From NCBI GenBank assembly GCA_016124735.1, contig WGMZ01000018.1:1-64000 (forward strand): a stretch of 64,000 nucleotides of DNA. Direction: 5' to 3'. The translations under genes were made by a program, and so were the position numbers. The notes beneath the pieces are model-generated. The model saw nothing but the letters and a program-made list of their open reading frames with translations. It did no database searches and had not been told where the DNA came from. How positions within the stretch are numbered: position 1 is the first letter of the stretch; each line of letters begins with the position of its first letter. Source of the stretch: Bacteroidota bacterium. Lineage in GTDB: Bacteria > Bacteroidota > Bacteroidia > UBA8524. Below, one piece after another: positions 34,609-42,933 of this stretch.

Positions 34609-34923
34609 TTATTTCAGTTTAACTGCAGTTCCGAAGGCCAGTATCTCGGCGCAGCCCTGCATAATCATTGCCGTTGTGAATCGCACATTGACAATTGCAT
34701 CTGCTCCTAATTTTTGTGCGTCGTCGGTCATTCTTTTCAACGCTTGTTCCCGGGCATCTGCCTGCAGTTTGGTGTATTCCTCAATCTCACCGCCTACAAT
34801 GTTCTTTAACGATGCGAATATATCACGGCCAATGTTCCTGGCACGAACGGTGCTTCCTCTGACGAGCCCGAGCGATTCACTGATCTCTCTTCCTGCTATT
34901 TTTTCTGTGTTGACTATTATCAT
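34609..34923 (-). CDS. YbjQ/UPF0145 family protein
   Basis: This 104-residue protein is of the YbjQ (heavy-metal-binding/YjfJ-like) family. Signatures are GLVRGSTVRARNIGRDIFASL near 19-39, GGEIEEYTKL, the helix AREQALKRMTDDAQKLGADAIV, and the closing AEILAFGTAVKL. It probably forms a pentamer-like barrel. Function is unknown despite the historical metal-binding name. It runs opposite to its right-hand neighbour and is probably monocistronic. Confidence 0.85.
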   Translation of the reverse strand: MIIVNTEKIAGREISESLGLVRGSTVRARNIGRDIFASLKNIVGGEIEEYTKLQADAREQALKRMTDDAQKLGADAIVNVRFTTAMIMQGCAEILAFGTAVKLK

Positions 34924-35074
34924 AATCCTAAGTTACAGAGTTTAAAGAAATACTATTGAAAATTCCGATAATCGTTGAAGATTATACGGCGAGAGGGCTA
35001 TCGGCGTTCATAGATTTTCATTTGAAATTTTCAGGAAATTTTTTTATATCTTTAGCATTCAAACCCTTTTAATC

Positions 35075-35533
35075 ATGAATAATCTCGCGTGTCAGTTGCT
35101 TGATTCCATTGAGTATCGTTTCAACACTGCTGTGTTGGAATCGCAACCGGAGTTTGCAAATTTTAGCCCGGGCAATGGGTCCCGAACCCCACTTGAAATC
35201 GTCAGTCATCTGGTAAATGTGATGGCAAAGGCAGAGGCTACATTAACAGAAAGAGAGGCCGTGGCCTGGCGAACGAATAATCTTGAAGCGGGGGTAAATC
35301 AGTTTCGTTTTATTTTGCATCAATTAAAGGATTTCATCGAAGACAATGAGGTGGATTCGGAACTTCTTGAAATTCTTATACACGGGCCCATCAGTGATGT
35401 TTTCGGACATATCGGGCAATTGGTTTTGATGCGCGTAATGAGCGGAAAACCAATGAAACGAATCAATTACATGAAGGCGCCGGTGAATCTCCGTCTTGAT
35501 ATTTATCAGCCGGCAGAAAGAGTATCCGGGTAG
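35075..35533 (+). CDS. DinB-like four-helix protein
   Basis: This 152-residue all-helical protein is reminiscent of the DinB/YfiT superfamily: RTPLEIVSHLVNVMAKAEA (near the usual H-x3-H helix) and GPISDVFGHIGQLVLMRVMSGKPMKRINY, a typical DinB closing segment with His and Arg. The family includes thiol-transferases and metal-dependent enzymes, and only some of the metal ligands are visible (His46, His113 approximately), so catalytic activity is uncertain. A TATCTTTA promoter-like element lies upstream near 35050. Confidence 0.65.
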   Translation: MNNLACQLLDSIEYRFNTAVLESQPEFANFSPGNGSRTPLEIVSHLVNVMAKAEATLTEREAVAWRTNNLEAGVNQFRFILHQLKDFIEDNEVDSELLEILIHGPISDVFGHIGQLVLMRVMSGKPMKRINYMKAPVNLRLDIYQPAERVSG

Positions 35534-35568
35534 TTTTTTTTCCCTTTACTTTTTCTCTCCTTTGTAAT

Positions 35569-35964
35569 GTGAAAGATCTCAAGAAATATGCAATTCTTCC
35601 GGTGGAACCGGATATAGTATATGCTGCCTTAACCCGGGAAGCAACAGTTCAACTATGGACCGGTTCCTATGCCGAAATGGAGGCGAAGCCCGGAGCTGAA
35701 TTTTCGATGTGGGATGATGACATCGTGGGGAAATTTTTGGAACTGGATCCGGGTAAAAAGATTGTTCAGCAATGGTATTTCGGAGATGACCAGGAAGATT
35801 CTATAGTGACCATCGTTCTTCATCCACATAAAAAAGGTACTTCAATGGAAATTCGTCATACGGGTATTCCGGATGATTTTTTTGAAAATATTGAAGAAGG
35901 CTGGGACGATGTGTACATCGCAGCCTTGGCTGATTTTTTTGACGAAGAAAGCGAAGCCGATTAA
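35569..35964 (+). CDS. SRPBCC/AHSA1-like protein
   Basis: This 131-residue protein begins with GTG and has the START-like fold common to Aha1-type and polyketide-cyclase-like proteins. Motifs are PDIVYAALTREATVQLWTG, FSMWDDDIVGKFLELDPGKK, IVQQWYFGD, and the C-terminal helix EGWDDVYIAALADFF. Family members bind hydrophobic ligands, and no ligand can be predicted. It ends in a very acidic tail and overlaps the convergent aceF by four bases. Confidence 0.8.
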   Translation: MKDLKKYAILPVEPDIVYAALTREATVQLWTGSYAEMEAKPGAEFSMWDDDIVGKFLELDPGKKIVQQWYFGDDQEDSIVTIVLHPHKKGTSMEIRHTGIPDDFFENIEEGWDDVYIAALADFFDEESEAD

Positions 35965-37181
35965 ACGAGGATTTTAACCGGTTCTTCCAGAAGTTCCTTC
36001 AGGGTAAGGAGGAATTTGGATCCAACTACCCCATCCACAACACGGTGATCACAGCTCAGGGTTACTTTCATAACCTGTCCCGGACGCATTTCGCCGTTTT
36101 TAACGAGCACTGTTTCTTTCACAGAGCCTACCGCAAGGATGCAGGCGTCGGGTGGGTTGATAATGGCAGTAAATTCTTCGATACCAAACATTCCCAGGTT
36201 GGAAATAGTGAAGGTATTTCCTTCCCAGTCAGAAGGTTGCAATTTCTTATTCCTGGATTTTTCTGAATAATCCTTAACCTCTTTGCTAATATCGCTTAGC
36301 GATTTATTATCGGCAAACTTAACTACAGGTACCAGCAAACCCTCATCCACTGCCATAGCGACGCCAACATGGATATGGTGATTGAATCGGATTTTGTCTC
36401 CGAGCCAGCTGCTGTTGACTTGGGGGTGTTTTCTCAATGCAATGGCTGCAGCTTTAATGATTAAATCGTTCATGGAAACTTTCACATCTGCATATTCATT
36501 GATAGAGGCACGGGCAGCCACGGCGCGTTCCATCTCAATCTCCATGGTAAGGTAGAAGTGTGGCGCGGTGAATTTACTTTCCGCCAATCGACGCGCAATG
36601 GTTTTACGCATCTGAGAAACATTTACTTCATCGTAGCTTTCATGTCCTGTAGCCATGCTGGCCCCTGCAGATGGAGTATAATTTTCAATATCTCTTTTTA
36701 CAATGCGGCCAAAATCGCCTGTGCCCTGAATGAGGCTCAGGTCGATGCCTTTTTCCTCCGCCATTTTTTTAGCCAGAGGACTAGCCTTTACGCGGCCGTC
36801 GTTGTTGCTGCTTTCACTGGCTACCGGAGTGGCCGCAGGAGCTGAATCAGGAGAGGGTACTACTGATTCTCCTTCTGCTTTTTCTTCCTGTGCTGCAGGT
36901 TTTACTTCTGCCGCCTCCTTTAAAAGTGCTTCGATATCCTCGCCTTTTTGCCCAACTATGGCAATGACTGCATTTACCGGAACTGCATCGCCTTCGGCAA
37001 TACCGATATGGAGCAATGTGCCTTTGACATAGTTTTCCAACTCCATGGTTGCTTTGTCGGTTTCTACTTCAGCCAGGATATCTCCTGGAGCTACCGTGTC
37101 ACCAACTTTTTTATTCCAGGCAACGATAACACCTTCTGTCATGGTGTCGCTCATCTTCGGCATGCGGATTACTTCGGCCAT
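35961..37181 (-). CDS. aceF: Dihydrolipoamide acetyltransferase (pyruvate dehydrogenase E2)
   Basis: This 406-residue protein has one lipoyl domain with the modifiable Lys43 in EVETDKATMELEN and an Ala/Pro/Glu-rich linker (about 85-130). An E3/E1-binding domain begins KASPLAKKMAEEKG (about 131), and a catalytic domain follows with the C-terminal active-site segment SCDHRVVDGVVGS. It transfers acetyl groups from lipoyl to CoA. Annotation as pyruvate rather than 2-oxoglutarate dehydrogenase E2 rests on the METDKATMELENY-type lipoyl segment and general similarity, so a branched-chain assignment is not excluded. E1 and E3 genes are not adjacent. The promoter element is at 37207-37214. Confidence 0.88.
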   Translation of the reverse strand: MAEVIRMPKMSDTMTEGVIVAWNKKVGDTVAPGDILAEVETDKATMELENYVKGTLLHIGIAEGDAVPVNAVIAIVGQKGEDIEALLKEAAEVKPAAQEEKAEGESVVPSPDSAPAATPVASESSNNDGRVKASPLAKKMAEEKGIDLSLIQGTGDFGRIVKRDIENYTPSAGASMATGHESYDEVNVSQMRKTIARRLAESKFTAPHFYLTMEIEMERAVAARASINEYADVKVSMNDLIIKAAAIALRKHPQVNSSWLGDKIRFNHHIHVGVAMAVDEGLLVPVVKFADNKSLSDISKEVKDYSEKSRNKKLQPSDWEGNTFTISNLGMFGIEEFTAIINPPDACILAVGSVKETVLVKNGEMRPGQVMKVTLSCDHRVVDGVVGSKFLLTLKELLEEPVKILV

Positions 37182-37206
37182 CTTCTAATCTCTCTTTAAG
37201 GTTGTG

Positions 37207-37214
37207 CAAAATTA
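37207..37214 (-). promoter_or_regulatory. Promoter -7 element of aceF
   Basis: The minus strand reads TAATTTTG, a perfect TAnnTTTG match, 26 bases before the ATG, the same distance as in sucA and pckA. Confidence 0.6.
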
Positions 37215-37303
37215 AATCTTTGAAGCACATTTACCACCTGCCGGGAAAGAATGTATGGTTTTCGGGGCTTCGATTAGTAATTTGAATGATTCATTGTACC
37301 TTG

Positions 37304-37346
37304 GTGCAAGTCCTGCACGCCGTAAGAAGAGTAAATTTTGCAGGAC
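37304..37346 (+). promoter_or_regulatory. Two mutually exclusive hairpins just before a start codon
   Basis: GTGCA (37304-37308) can pair with TGCAC (37314-37318). Alternatively GTCCTGCA (37310-37317) can pair perfectly with TGCAGGAC (37339-37346), whose end abuts the ATG at 37347. The two pairings share bases and cannot coexist, as in translational switches. There is no known family match. Confidence 0.3.
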
Positions 37347-38567
37347 ATGAGTTATTACTTTAAAAGAAGAAAGTCATTGGCCTCCAAAGAAGGGAATCCA
37401 GGTTTAAACTTTGACCGAAATGAGCGTTTCCTCTATACGAAACTGCCTATGTGCGTTCCGTTGTGCCAGAGTTTTCAAGATGAATTTATCGAACAAATGT
37501 CGCGTGGATTAACAACCACAGACTTGAGTATTCCTCAGTTGAAGGATCGCTGGCTGAAAAGCATTGAATTACATAACCCGGGGAAACGAAGTACTTTTTT
37601 TGGCTGTTCATTTGAAAATTTTCTTCGTGCATTTATTATCGGACGAAACGAACATTTGCTTCTTGGAGCCCCCGTGCTGCAGATTGAATTTCCCCTGTCT
37701 CTTCTGAACGATTCTCATGTACATTTTATACAATCGGATGATAAGAATTCGGCACACCTGAATCTTGAACAAATCAAAGAATGGTGCAATAAAAATGAGC
37801 ACTTGAAAAGTCAGCTCTGGTTTCTGTTGCAGGAAAGCGACGCCGAAACTTATTGGAATGCCTCCAAACTTCATCAGGTAAAGGAGTTACAGTCGACCTG
37901 TGGATTTAAAATTATTCGTTCGGAAAGTCGGGTTGCTCCAGAAGATAGCCTGCTGACTATTCTGCCCGATAATAGTTTTATCTACAAAGATCCTTTTGCC
38001 TGTACGGTGGGAGCGGAATGGGGATTGAACTATTGGTCGGTGCCTGGCACCTGGATTGCCGGTCTTGAAGATCAATTGAGCGAATTGCTTTATGAAATGG
38101 AAGCGCCACATTCTTTGGAAAGATTGGCTTTGCATGCTTTGTGGAAACACCGGGATGAACAGGAGTCTCTTATTCAGAAATGGCTGGTCGTAACCAAATT
38201 GCTTCAGGGAGCTGTTTCTGAGTTAATTGGAAGTACGAATGTGCGGATAAAATTACAGAAAAACCCCTTGCTCCTTGTGATGGACCTTGATGCGTACCGT
38301 GTGCAGTTCGGGAGGAAAAATGCATTCACGAATGAGGAGGTGTTTGAACTGATTCGTAAAGAGAGCGCTGTGGAATTGGTCCCGGCAAGAAAAATGGGTG
38401 TATTATCCACTTCGATGATTTTTGCTATGCACCTGACCAATTTCAAGCATCCTGAATGGATTCGCGAAGCGAATCTGGAGCAGATCGATGAGTCATTTTT
38501 GTACAAACATTTTTGGGACACCATCGATGGAGCTCAGAAATTGATGCGGTTCCTTAATGGTTTATAG
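37347..38567 (+). CDS. Uncharacterised protein, possibly a degenerate aminotransferase-like fold
   Basis: I start at ATG 37347 rather than at an in-frame TTG three codons earlier, giving about 406 residues. No family is recognised with confidence. The order of elements recalls fold-type I PLP enzymes: FFGCSFENFLRAFIIGR and HLLLGAPVLQIEFP could be the Gly-rich helix and the following strand. A middle segment LTILPDNSFIYKDPFACTVG sits where the PLP lysine region would be. No clear catalytic lysine motif or aspartate partner is seen, so activity is doubtful. It is cytosolic, with no signal or membrane segment. A possible hairpin switch precedes the start, and a 9-bp periodic region follows the stop. 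Confidence 0.55.
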   Translation: MSYYFKRRKSLASKEGNPGLNFDRNERFLYTKLPMCVPLCQSFQDEFIEQMSRGLTTTDLSIPQLKDRWLKSIELHNPGKRSTFFGCSFENFLRAFIIGRNEHLLLGAPVLQIEFPLSLLNDSHVHFIQSDDKNSAHLNLEQIKEWCNKNEHLKSQLWFLLQESDAETYWNASKLHQVKELQSTCGFKIIRSESRVAPEDSLLTILPDNSFIYKDPFACTVGAEWGLNYWSVPGTWIAGLEDQLSELLYEMEAPHSLERLALHALWKHRDEQESLIQKWLVVTKLLQGAVSELIGSTNVRIKLQKNPLLLVMDLDAYRVQFGRKNAFTNEEVFELIRKESAVELVPARKMGVLSTSMIFAMHLTNFKHPEWIREANLEQIDESFLYKHFWDTIDGAQKLMRFLNGL

Positions 38568-38776
38568 TTTATTGTTTATGGTTTAGAGTGGAGAGTGTAG
38601 AGTTGGTTTAGGGTATTTTCGGGTTAAAAGAGTGCAAATCTTTTGAATAGCGAATAAACTCTAATCCATCTAGAATCTCTTTCTTATTAAAAAAATCTAA
38701 AGAGTCCAAATCGTCTAACTAGTCTAAGAAGTCCAAATTCTATAACAACTCAAAACACTCTAACTCCTCTATAACA
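38568..38776. repeat. Degenerate 9-bp periodic region before thyA
   Basis: From 38660 to 38776 the sequence follows a strict 9-base register. Units of the form T-C/T-T/C-A-A plus four variable bases start at 38660, 38669, 38678, 38687, 38696, 38705, 38714, 38723, 38732, 38741, 38750, 38759 and 38768, mostly TCTAA or TCCAA. The 5' flank (38568-38640) is the opposite in strand bias, rich in GTTTAGAG- and GAGTT-like words, resembling the reverse complement of the repeat. No open frame is conserved through it. Confidence 0.65.
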
Positions 38777-38817
38777 CCCTGTTGAAAACCCGCGAATAAG
38801 ATTTCATCCAGTCAGCT

Positions 38818-38825
38818 TAATTTTG
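38818..38825 (+). promoter_or_regulatory. Promoter -7 element of thyA, five bases from ATG
   Basis: TAATTTTG matches TAnnTTTG. Only four bases separate it from the thyA ATG, which predicts a transcript starting at or within the start codon. Confidence 0.5.
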
Positions 38826-38829
38826 AGTC

Positions 38830-39624
38830 ATGGATCAGTATGAAAAACTTCTTCGTTACGTTTACGAGAATGGAGTTACCAAGTCAGACCGTACAGGAAC
38901 CGGCACTCGTTCCGTATTCGGCTATCAGATGCGTTTTAACTTGCAGGAAGGATTTCCATTGGTCACAACGAAGAAGGTTCATCTGCGATCCATCATCCAT
39001 GAATTATTGTGGTTTTTAAAAGGAGATACCAATGTGCAATACCTGCATGATCACAATGTGACAATATGGGACGAATGGGCAGATAAAGATGGAAACCTGG
39101 GTCCGGTATATGGATACCAATGGAGAAGTTGGCCCAAAGCGGATGGCTCCCATGTGGATCAAATCACTCAGGTTTTACAGCAGCTGAAAAATACACCGGA
39201 TTCCCGCAGAATGATTGTCAGCGCCTGGAATGTAGCCGATCTCGATAAAATGGCCTTGATGCCTTGCCACGCCTTTTTTCAATTTTACGTAGCCGACAAT
39301 AAATTAAGTTGTCAGCTTTACCAGCGAAGTGCAGATCTGTTCCTGGGGGTACCATTTAATATTGCTTCGTATGCATTATTGACGATGATGATAGCGCAAG
39401 AATGTGGTTATGAATACGGCGATTTTGTTCATACCCTCGGAGATGCCCATATCTACTCGAACCATTTTGAACAAGTGGAACTGCAACTGAGCCGCACTCC
39501 CAAAGCCTATCCAAGCATGCTTCTCAATCCGGATAAAAAGTCGGTATTCGATTTTGAATTTGAAGATTTTACTCTCGAAAATTACGATCCATACCCGGCC
39601 ATAAAAGCTCCCGTGGCAGTATAA
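38830..39624 (+). CDS. thyA: Thymidylate synthase ThyA
   Basis: This 264-residue enzyme, the same length as the E. coli protein, methylates dUMP to dTMP with methylene-tetrahydrofolate. The catalytic cysteine is Cys146 in [11 protein letters not shown]. Folate- and dUMP-binding segments are [49 protein letters not shown] and HIYSNHFEQ. The gene follows the 9-bp periodic region and has a promoter element very close to its ATG. No dihydrofolate reductase gene follows, unlike many thyA-folA pairs. Confidence 0.97.
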   Translation: MDQYEKLLRYVYENGVTKSDRTGTGTRSVFGYQMRFNLQEGFPLVTTKKVHLRSIIHELLWFLKGDTNVQYLHDHNVTIWDEWADKDGNLGPVYGYQWRSWPKADGSHVDQITQVLQQLKNTPDSRRMIVSAWNVADLDKMALMPCHAFFQFYVADNKLSCQLYQRSADLFLGVPFNIASYALLTMMIAQECGYEYGDFVHTLGDAHIYSNHFEQVELQLSRTPKAYPSMLLNPDKKSVFDFEFEDFTLENYDPYPAIKAPVAV

Positions 39625-39657
39625 CACGAAAAGAAGATTTCCTTTCGTTCTATCAAT

Positions 39658-40764
39658 GTGAACCGCCTGATTACTTTCTTCTTTATATTTTTAATTTCTC
39701 TGCCTTCCCGGTCTCAGGTTAGTGTGGATACCGCAGTGCTCAAAGAGCGGCTGGCAGAAATGTTTTTGGGTGAGGGAGTGCGGATTTTCAATGTCAAAGT
39801 GCACGGTAATCCTTCTTCTTTGGGATTATTCCAGGCCTATCGTTCCAACTTTCCCATGGAAGAGGGGATAGTGCTTTCTACAGGCAGGGCGAGTGCTGTT
39901 CAAAGGCAAAATGAATCTGGAAAGACCACCACGTCGATGCGCGAAAGTATGGGCGGCGATTATGATTTGGGCAAAATGGTTACACGCCAGGTTTTCAACT
40001 GTACCGTTCTGGAATTCGATTTTATTCCCATGTTCGATAGCCTCTATTTCGACTACGTGTTTGGGTCGGAAGAATACCCGGAATATGTAGGGAGTCCTTA
40101 CAACGATGTTTTCTGCCTGCTTATTTACGGCCCCAATTTTAAAAAACCGCTTAACCTTGCCCGCGTAGGAAATCCGGCTCGCACTGTGATGATCAATTCG
40201 GTAAACCATAAAAAGAATGCCGAATATTTTTTGCCCAATTATCGTTTTATTCCATCGGAAGAAATACCATATACCATAGAATACGATGGATTTACAAAGC
40301 TCCTTACCGCATCTTGTCGGGTTACACGGGGAAAAATTCATCATCTGAAAATTGCCATTGGGAATGTGAATGACTTCAGCTACGACTCCGGAGTGTTTTT
40401 GAGAGCAGGTTCGTTTGGAAGTCGCGGCGGACAAATGCCCAAACAGTTGCCTTTTGATTTCGATGCAAGAAATCCGGAACCTGGTTTTGAAAGGACATTG
40501 GACAGCATTGCCGACCTGATGAAGTCAAATCCCAACTGGAAGATTGCCGTATTGGGACATACCGATTCCATTGGAAGCCACGAATACAATTTGAAATTGA
40601 GTCGGGAACGAGCTCAACATATTGCCGACGAATTGATCAAACGAGGGGTGAGTCAATCCCGGATCTTTGTCAAAGGGTATGCGGAAACAAAACCGCTCCG
40701 AAGCAATTCGGAAGAAGAGGGGAGAAAGAGGAACAGAAGGGTAGAGATTATTATTCGAGAATAA
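39658..40764 (+). CDS. Secreted choice-of-anchor-L domain fused to OmpA
   Basis: This protein of about 368 residues begins with GTG and has a signal peptide (cleavage near SRSQV). The N-terminal beta-sandwich of the choice-of-anchor-L type (about 30-245) carries EEGIVLSTGRASAV, FDYVFGSEEYPEYVGSPYND and a C-terminal VRLKIAIGNVNDFSYDSGVFL-like segment. A complete OmpA peptidoglycan-binding domain follows (about 262-368) with AVLGHTDSIGSHEYNLKLS and GYAETKPLRSN. The fusion would tie an extracellular or periplasmic adhesive domain to peptidoglycan. It follows thyA by 33 bases, may be co-transcribed, and has no relation to thymidylate synthesis that I can see. Confidence 0.82.
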   Translation: MNRLITFFFIFLISLPSRSQVSVDTAVLKERLAEMFLGEGVRIFNVKVHGNPSSLGLFQAYRSNFPMEEGIVLSTGRASAVQRQNESGKTTTSMRESMGGDYDLGKMVTRQVFNCTVLEFDFIPMFDSLYFDYVFGSEEYPEYVGSPYNDVFCLLIYGPNFKKPLNLARVGNPARTVMINSVNHKKNAEYFLPNYRFIPSEEIPYTIEYDGFTKLLTASCRVTRGKIHHLKIAIGNVNDFSYDSGVFLRAGSFGSRGGQMPKQLPFDFDARNPEPGFERTLDSIADLMKSNPNWKIAVLGHTDSIGSHEYNLKLSRERAQHIADELIKRGVSQSRIFVKGYAETKPLRSNSEEEGRKRNRRVEIIIRE

Positions 40765-40840
40765 AAGGATGAGAGAAACTGTTGAATGAATCATCCCAAT
40801 AGATAACAGAGCTGCGGTTTTCCATGACGCCCGGTTGGCA

Positions 40841-40873
40841 TCAAAAAAAAACCACTCCGTTTCCAGAGTGGTT
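40841..40873 (-). terminator. Intrinsic terminator of pckA
   Basis: AACCACTC (40850-40857) pairs with GAGTGGTT (40866-40873). On the minus strand the stem is followed by nine T, 24 bases after the pckA stop. Confidence 0.85.
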
Positions 40874-40896
40874 TCAATTTATTCAATCTTATCAGC

Positions 40897-42486
40897 TTAG
40901 TTAGCTGAGCGGGTTGCTTTTGGAGCAGCCGCTTTGATTTCGTCGGTCACGCCATCTTCGAATTGCGCGAAGTTTTTCACGAACAATTCTGCCAGATGAG
41001 CTGCTTTTGCATCGTAAGCTGAAGCGTCGGTCCAGGTATTTCTGGGATTCAATACCTCAGAAGGCACATCCGGGCAACTTACAGGTATTTCCAGACCAAA
41101 TACAGGAAGTTTTTCAAATTGTGCATTGTCGAGTTTTCCTTCAAGAGCAGCAGTAATCATAGCGCGTGTATAGCTCAGTTTCATGCGGCTGCCAACACCG
41201 TAAGGACCGCCGGTCCAGCCAGTGTTAATCAACCAAACTTTTGCTCCGCTTTCTCTCAGTTTATCGCCCAGCATTGCAGCGTACTTGCCAGGATGCAATG
41301 GAAGAAATGCTTTTCCGAAACATGCGGAGAAGGTAGCCTGAGGCTCGGTTACTCCTGCTTCTGTGCCAGCAACTTTTGCGGTATAACCACTGATGAAGTG
41401 ATACATTGCCTGCTCTGGAGTCAGGCGGGAAATTGGAGGCAACACGCCAAAGGCGTCAGCTGTGAGGAAGAAAATATTTTTAGGAGTATCTCCAACGGAA
41501 GGCATGGCGATATTGTCTACCAAATCAATCGGGTAGGCAGCGCGGGTGTTTTCGGTAACACTTACGTTGGTGTAATCTACGTCGCGGGTTCCGGGAACCA
41601 TCCGAACGTTTTCTACCAGTGCGCCGAAACGAATGGCATTGTAAATCTGAGGTTCTTTTTCCTGAGTCAGGTCAATGCATTTCGCATAGCAACCCCCTTC
41701 AAAGTTAAACACAGAACCGTCGGCCCATCCGTGCTCATCATCTCCGATTAATTTACGCGATGGATCGGCGGAAAGGGTTGTTTTTCCGGTTCCTGAAAGA
41801 CCAAAGAATATAGCGGTATCACCGTCTTTCCCAATATTGGCAGAACAGTGCATGCTCAATGTGTTGCGTTCGTGTGGGAGCACATAGTTCAACACTGAGA
41901 AAATTCCTTTTTTGATTTCGCCTGTATATCCGGTTCCTCCAATCAGGATGATTTTTTTGGTGAAATTAATGATTGCGAAATTGTGCTGACGTGTTCCGTC
42001 AACTTCCGGATTTGCACGGAAATTTGGTGCAGCCAGAATTAACCAGTCGTGTTGTTGGGTTTTGAGTTCCTCTGCAGTTGGACGGAGGAAAAGGTTATTG
42101 GAGAACAGGTTCTGATAGGCTGTTTCATTAATCACTTTGATGTTCAGTCTGAAGTTAGGATCTGCACATGCATAAGCGTCGCGAACGAATACTTCTTTGC
42201 CTTCGTAATGAGCAATTACTTTGTCCAGCAATTGATCAAACTTTTCACTTTCAAAACGGTTGTTAATGTCGCCCCACCAAACAGAATCTTTGGTGTTTTC
42301 GTCGTATACAACAAATTTGTCTTTTGGCGAGCGACCGGTAAATTCTCCCGTGTCCGCAGCCAAAGCTCCCGTATTGGTCAACTCACCTTCTCCGCGGAGA
42401 ATAGCTTGTTCAACCAGTTCGGCCGGAGATAAATTCAAGTGCGTTTTTGACGCGTTACTGATGATTTTTTCTACGATTGAATTCAT
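40897..42486 (-). CDS. pckA: Phosphoenolpyruvate carboxykinase (ATP)
   Basis: This 529-residue enzyme interconverts oxaloacetate plus ATP with PEP, CO2 and ADP at the branch between TCA cycle and gluconeogenesis. It shows the ATP-type family motifs: TGEFTGRSPKDKFVV, FFGLSGTGKTTLSAD (kinase P-loop, about residues 238-252), GDDEHGWADGSVFNFEGGCYAKCIDL, and FGALVENVRMVPGTRDVDY. The gene starts 26 bases after a TATTTTTG promoter element and ends in a strong terminator, so it is monocistronic. It lies next to the inorganic-carbon island and releases or fixes CO2, a possible metabolic link. Confidence 0.96.
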   Translation of the reverse strand: MNSIVEKIISNASKTHLNLSPAELVEQAILRGEGELTNTGALAADTGEFTGRSPKDKFVVYDENTKDSVWWGDINNRFESEKFDQLLDKVIAHYEGKEVFVRDAYACADPNFRLNIKVINETAYQNLFSNNLFLRPTAEELKTQQHDWLILAAPNFRANPEVDGTRQHNFAIINFTKKIILIGGTGYTGEIKKGIFSVLNYVLPHERNTLSMHCSANIGKDGDTAIFFGLSGTGKTTLSADPSRKLIGDDEHGWADGSVFNFEGGCYAKCIDLTQEKEPQIYNAIRFGALVENVRMVPGTRDVDYTNVSVTENTRAAYPIDLVDNIAMPSVGDTPKNIFFLTADAFGVLPPISRLTPEQAMYHFISGYTAKVAGTEAGVTEPQATFSACFGKAFLPLHPGKYAAMLGDKLRESGAKVWLINTGWTGGPYGVGSRMKLSYTRAMITAALEGKLDNAQFEKLPVFGLEIPVSCPDVPSEVLNPRNTWTDASAYDAKAAHLAELFVKNFAQFEDGVTDEIKAAAPKATRSAN

Positions 42487-42511
42487 TACTTAGAGTAATT
42501 ATTGAAAGGGG

Positions 42512-42519
42512 CAAAAATA
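42512..42519 (-). promoter_or_regulatory. Promoter -7 element of pckA
   Basis: The minus strand reads TATTTTTG, a perfect TAnnTTTG, 26 bases before the ATG. Confidence 0.6.
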
Positions 42520-42600
42520 GGGATAAATGGGCTATTATTCTATACTTAATGCATGAGATAAAGAGTTTTTACTATCGAGTAAAAATGCATCGAATTGAAT

Positions 42601-42628
42601 TTTGAATCTATTGTATTTTGTAAATTTG
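42601..42628 (+). promoter_or_regulatory. Promoter of the SulP-carbonic anhydrase operon
   Basis: TTTG (42601-42604) and TAAATTTG (42621-42628) fit the Bacteroidota -33/-7 pair with 16 bases between. The start codon at 42652 lies 24 bases after the -7 element. The element excludes the longer in-frame start at 42595, which would be upstream of the transcript. Confidence 0.55.
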
Positions 42629-42651
42629 GTATACACGCAAGCACATTCGCT

Positions 42652-42933
42652 ATGGAACCACTATTTATCAACAAAGAGGAGATTATGGGCAAAGTTCATT
42701 TCCCTCAATCCGACGTCCTAATCCGGCCGGAAGACATGCTTGAACGATTTAAAAGACTGGAAAGAGCCATGCTTCTCGGAAATGCTTACAAAGGAAAAAC
42801 CAGAATTATCTTCAATACAGATGACGGTGACCGTGTGGTGGAAACCACCGTATGGGCAACCACTGAAAGATCGATTCAATTAAAGGGGGGCGTTTCTATC
42901 CCGGTCCGCGCAATTAGAGAAGTGATTCTCTGA
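42652..42933 (+). CDS. Small conserved cytosolic protein heading the SulP operon
   Basis: I start at ATG 42652, downstream of the promoter element, giving 93 residues. The protein has an amphipathic helix (DMLERFKRLERAMLLGNAYK, about 27-46) and a C-terminal beta-rich part (TRIIFNTDDGDRVVETTVWA, then KGGVSIPVRAIREVIL). Similar short proteins are widespread in Bacteroidota but I know of no function. It ends in an overlap (TGATG-type) with the phospholipase D-like gene, so it is coupled to the SulP-carbonic anhydrase unit. Confidence 0.7.
   Translation: MEPLFINKEEIMGKVHFPQSDVLIRPEDMLERFKRLERAMLLGNAYKGKTRIIFNTDDGDRVVETTVWATTERSIQLKGGVSIPVRAIREVIL

Noticed and set aside
37297-37320. T-arm-like sequence near GGTGCAAGTCCTGCAC
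   Set aside because: The loop lacks the TTC core of a tRNA T-arm, and no acceptor or anticodon arm can be built around it.
38660-38776. CRISPR array
   Set aside because: Units are only 9 bases, with no repeat-spacer alternation and no cas genes.
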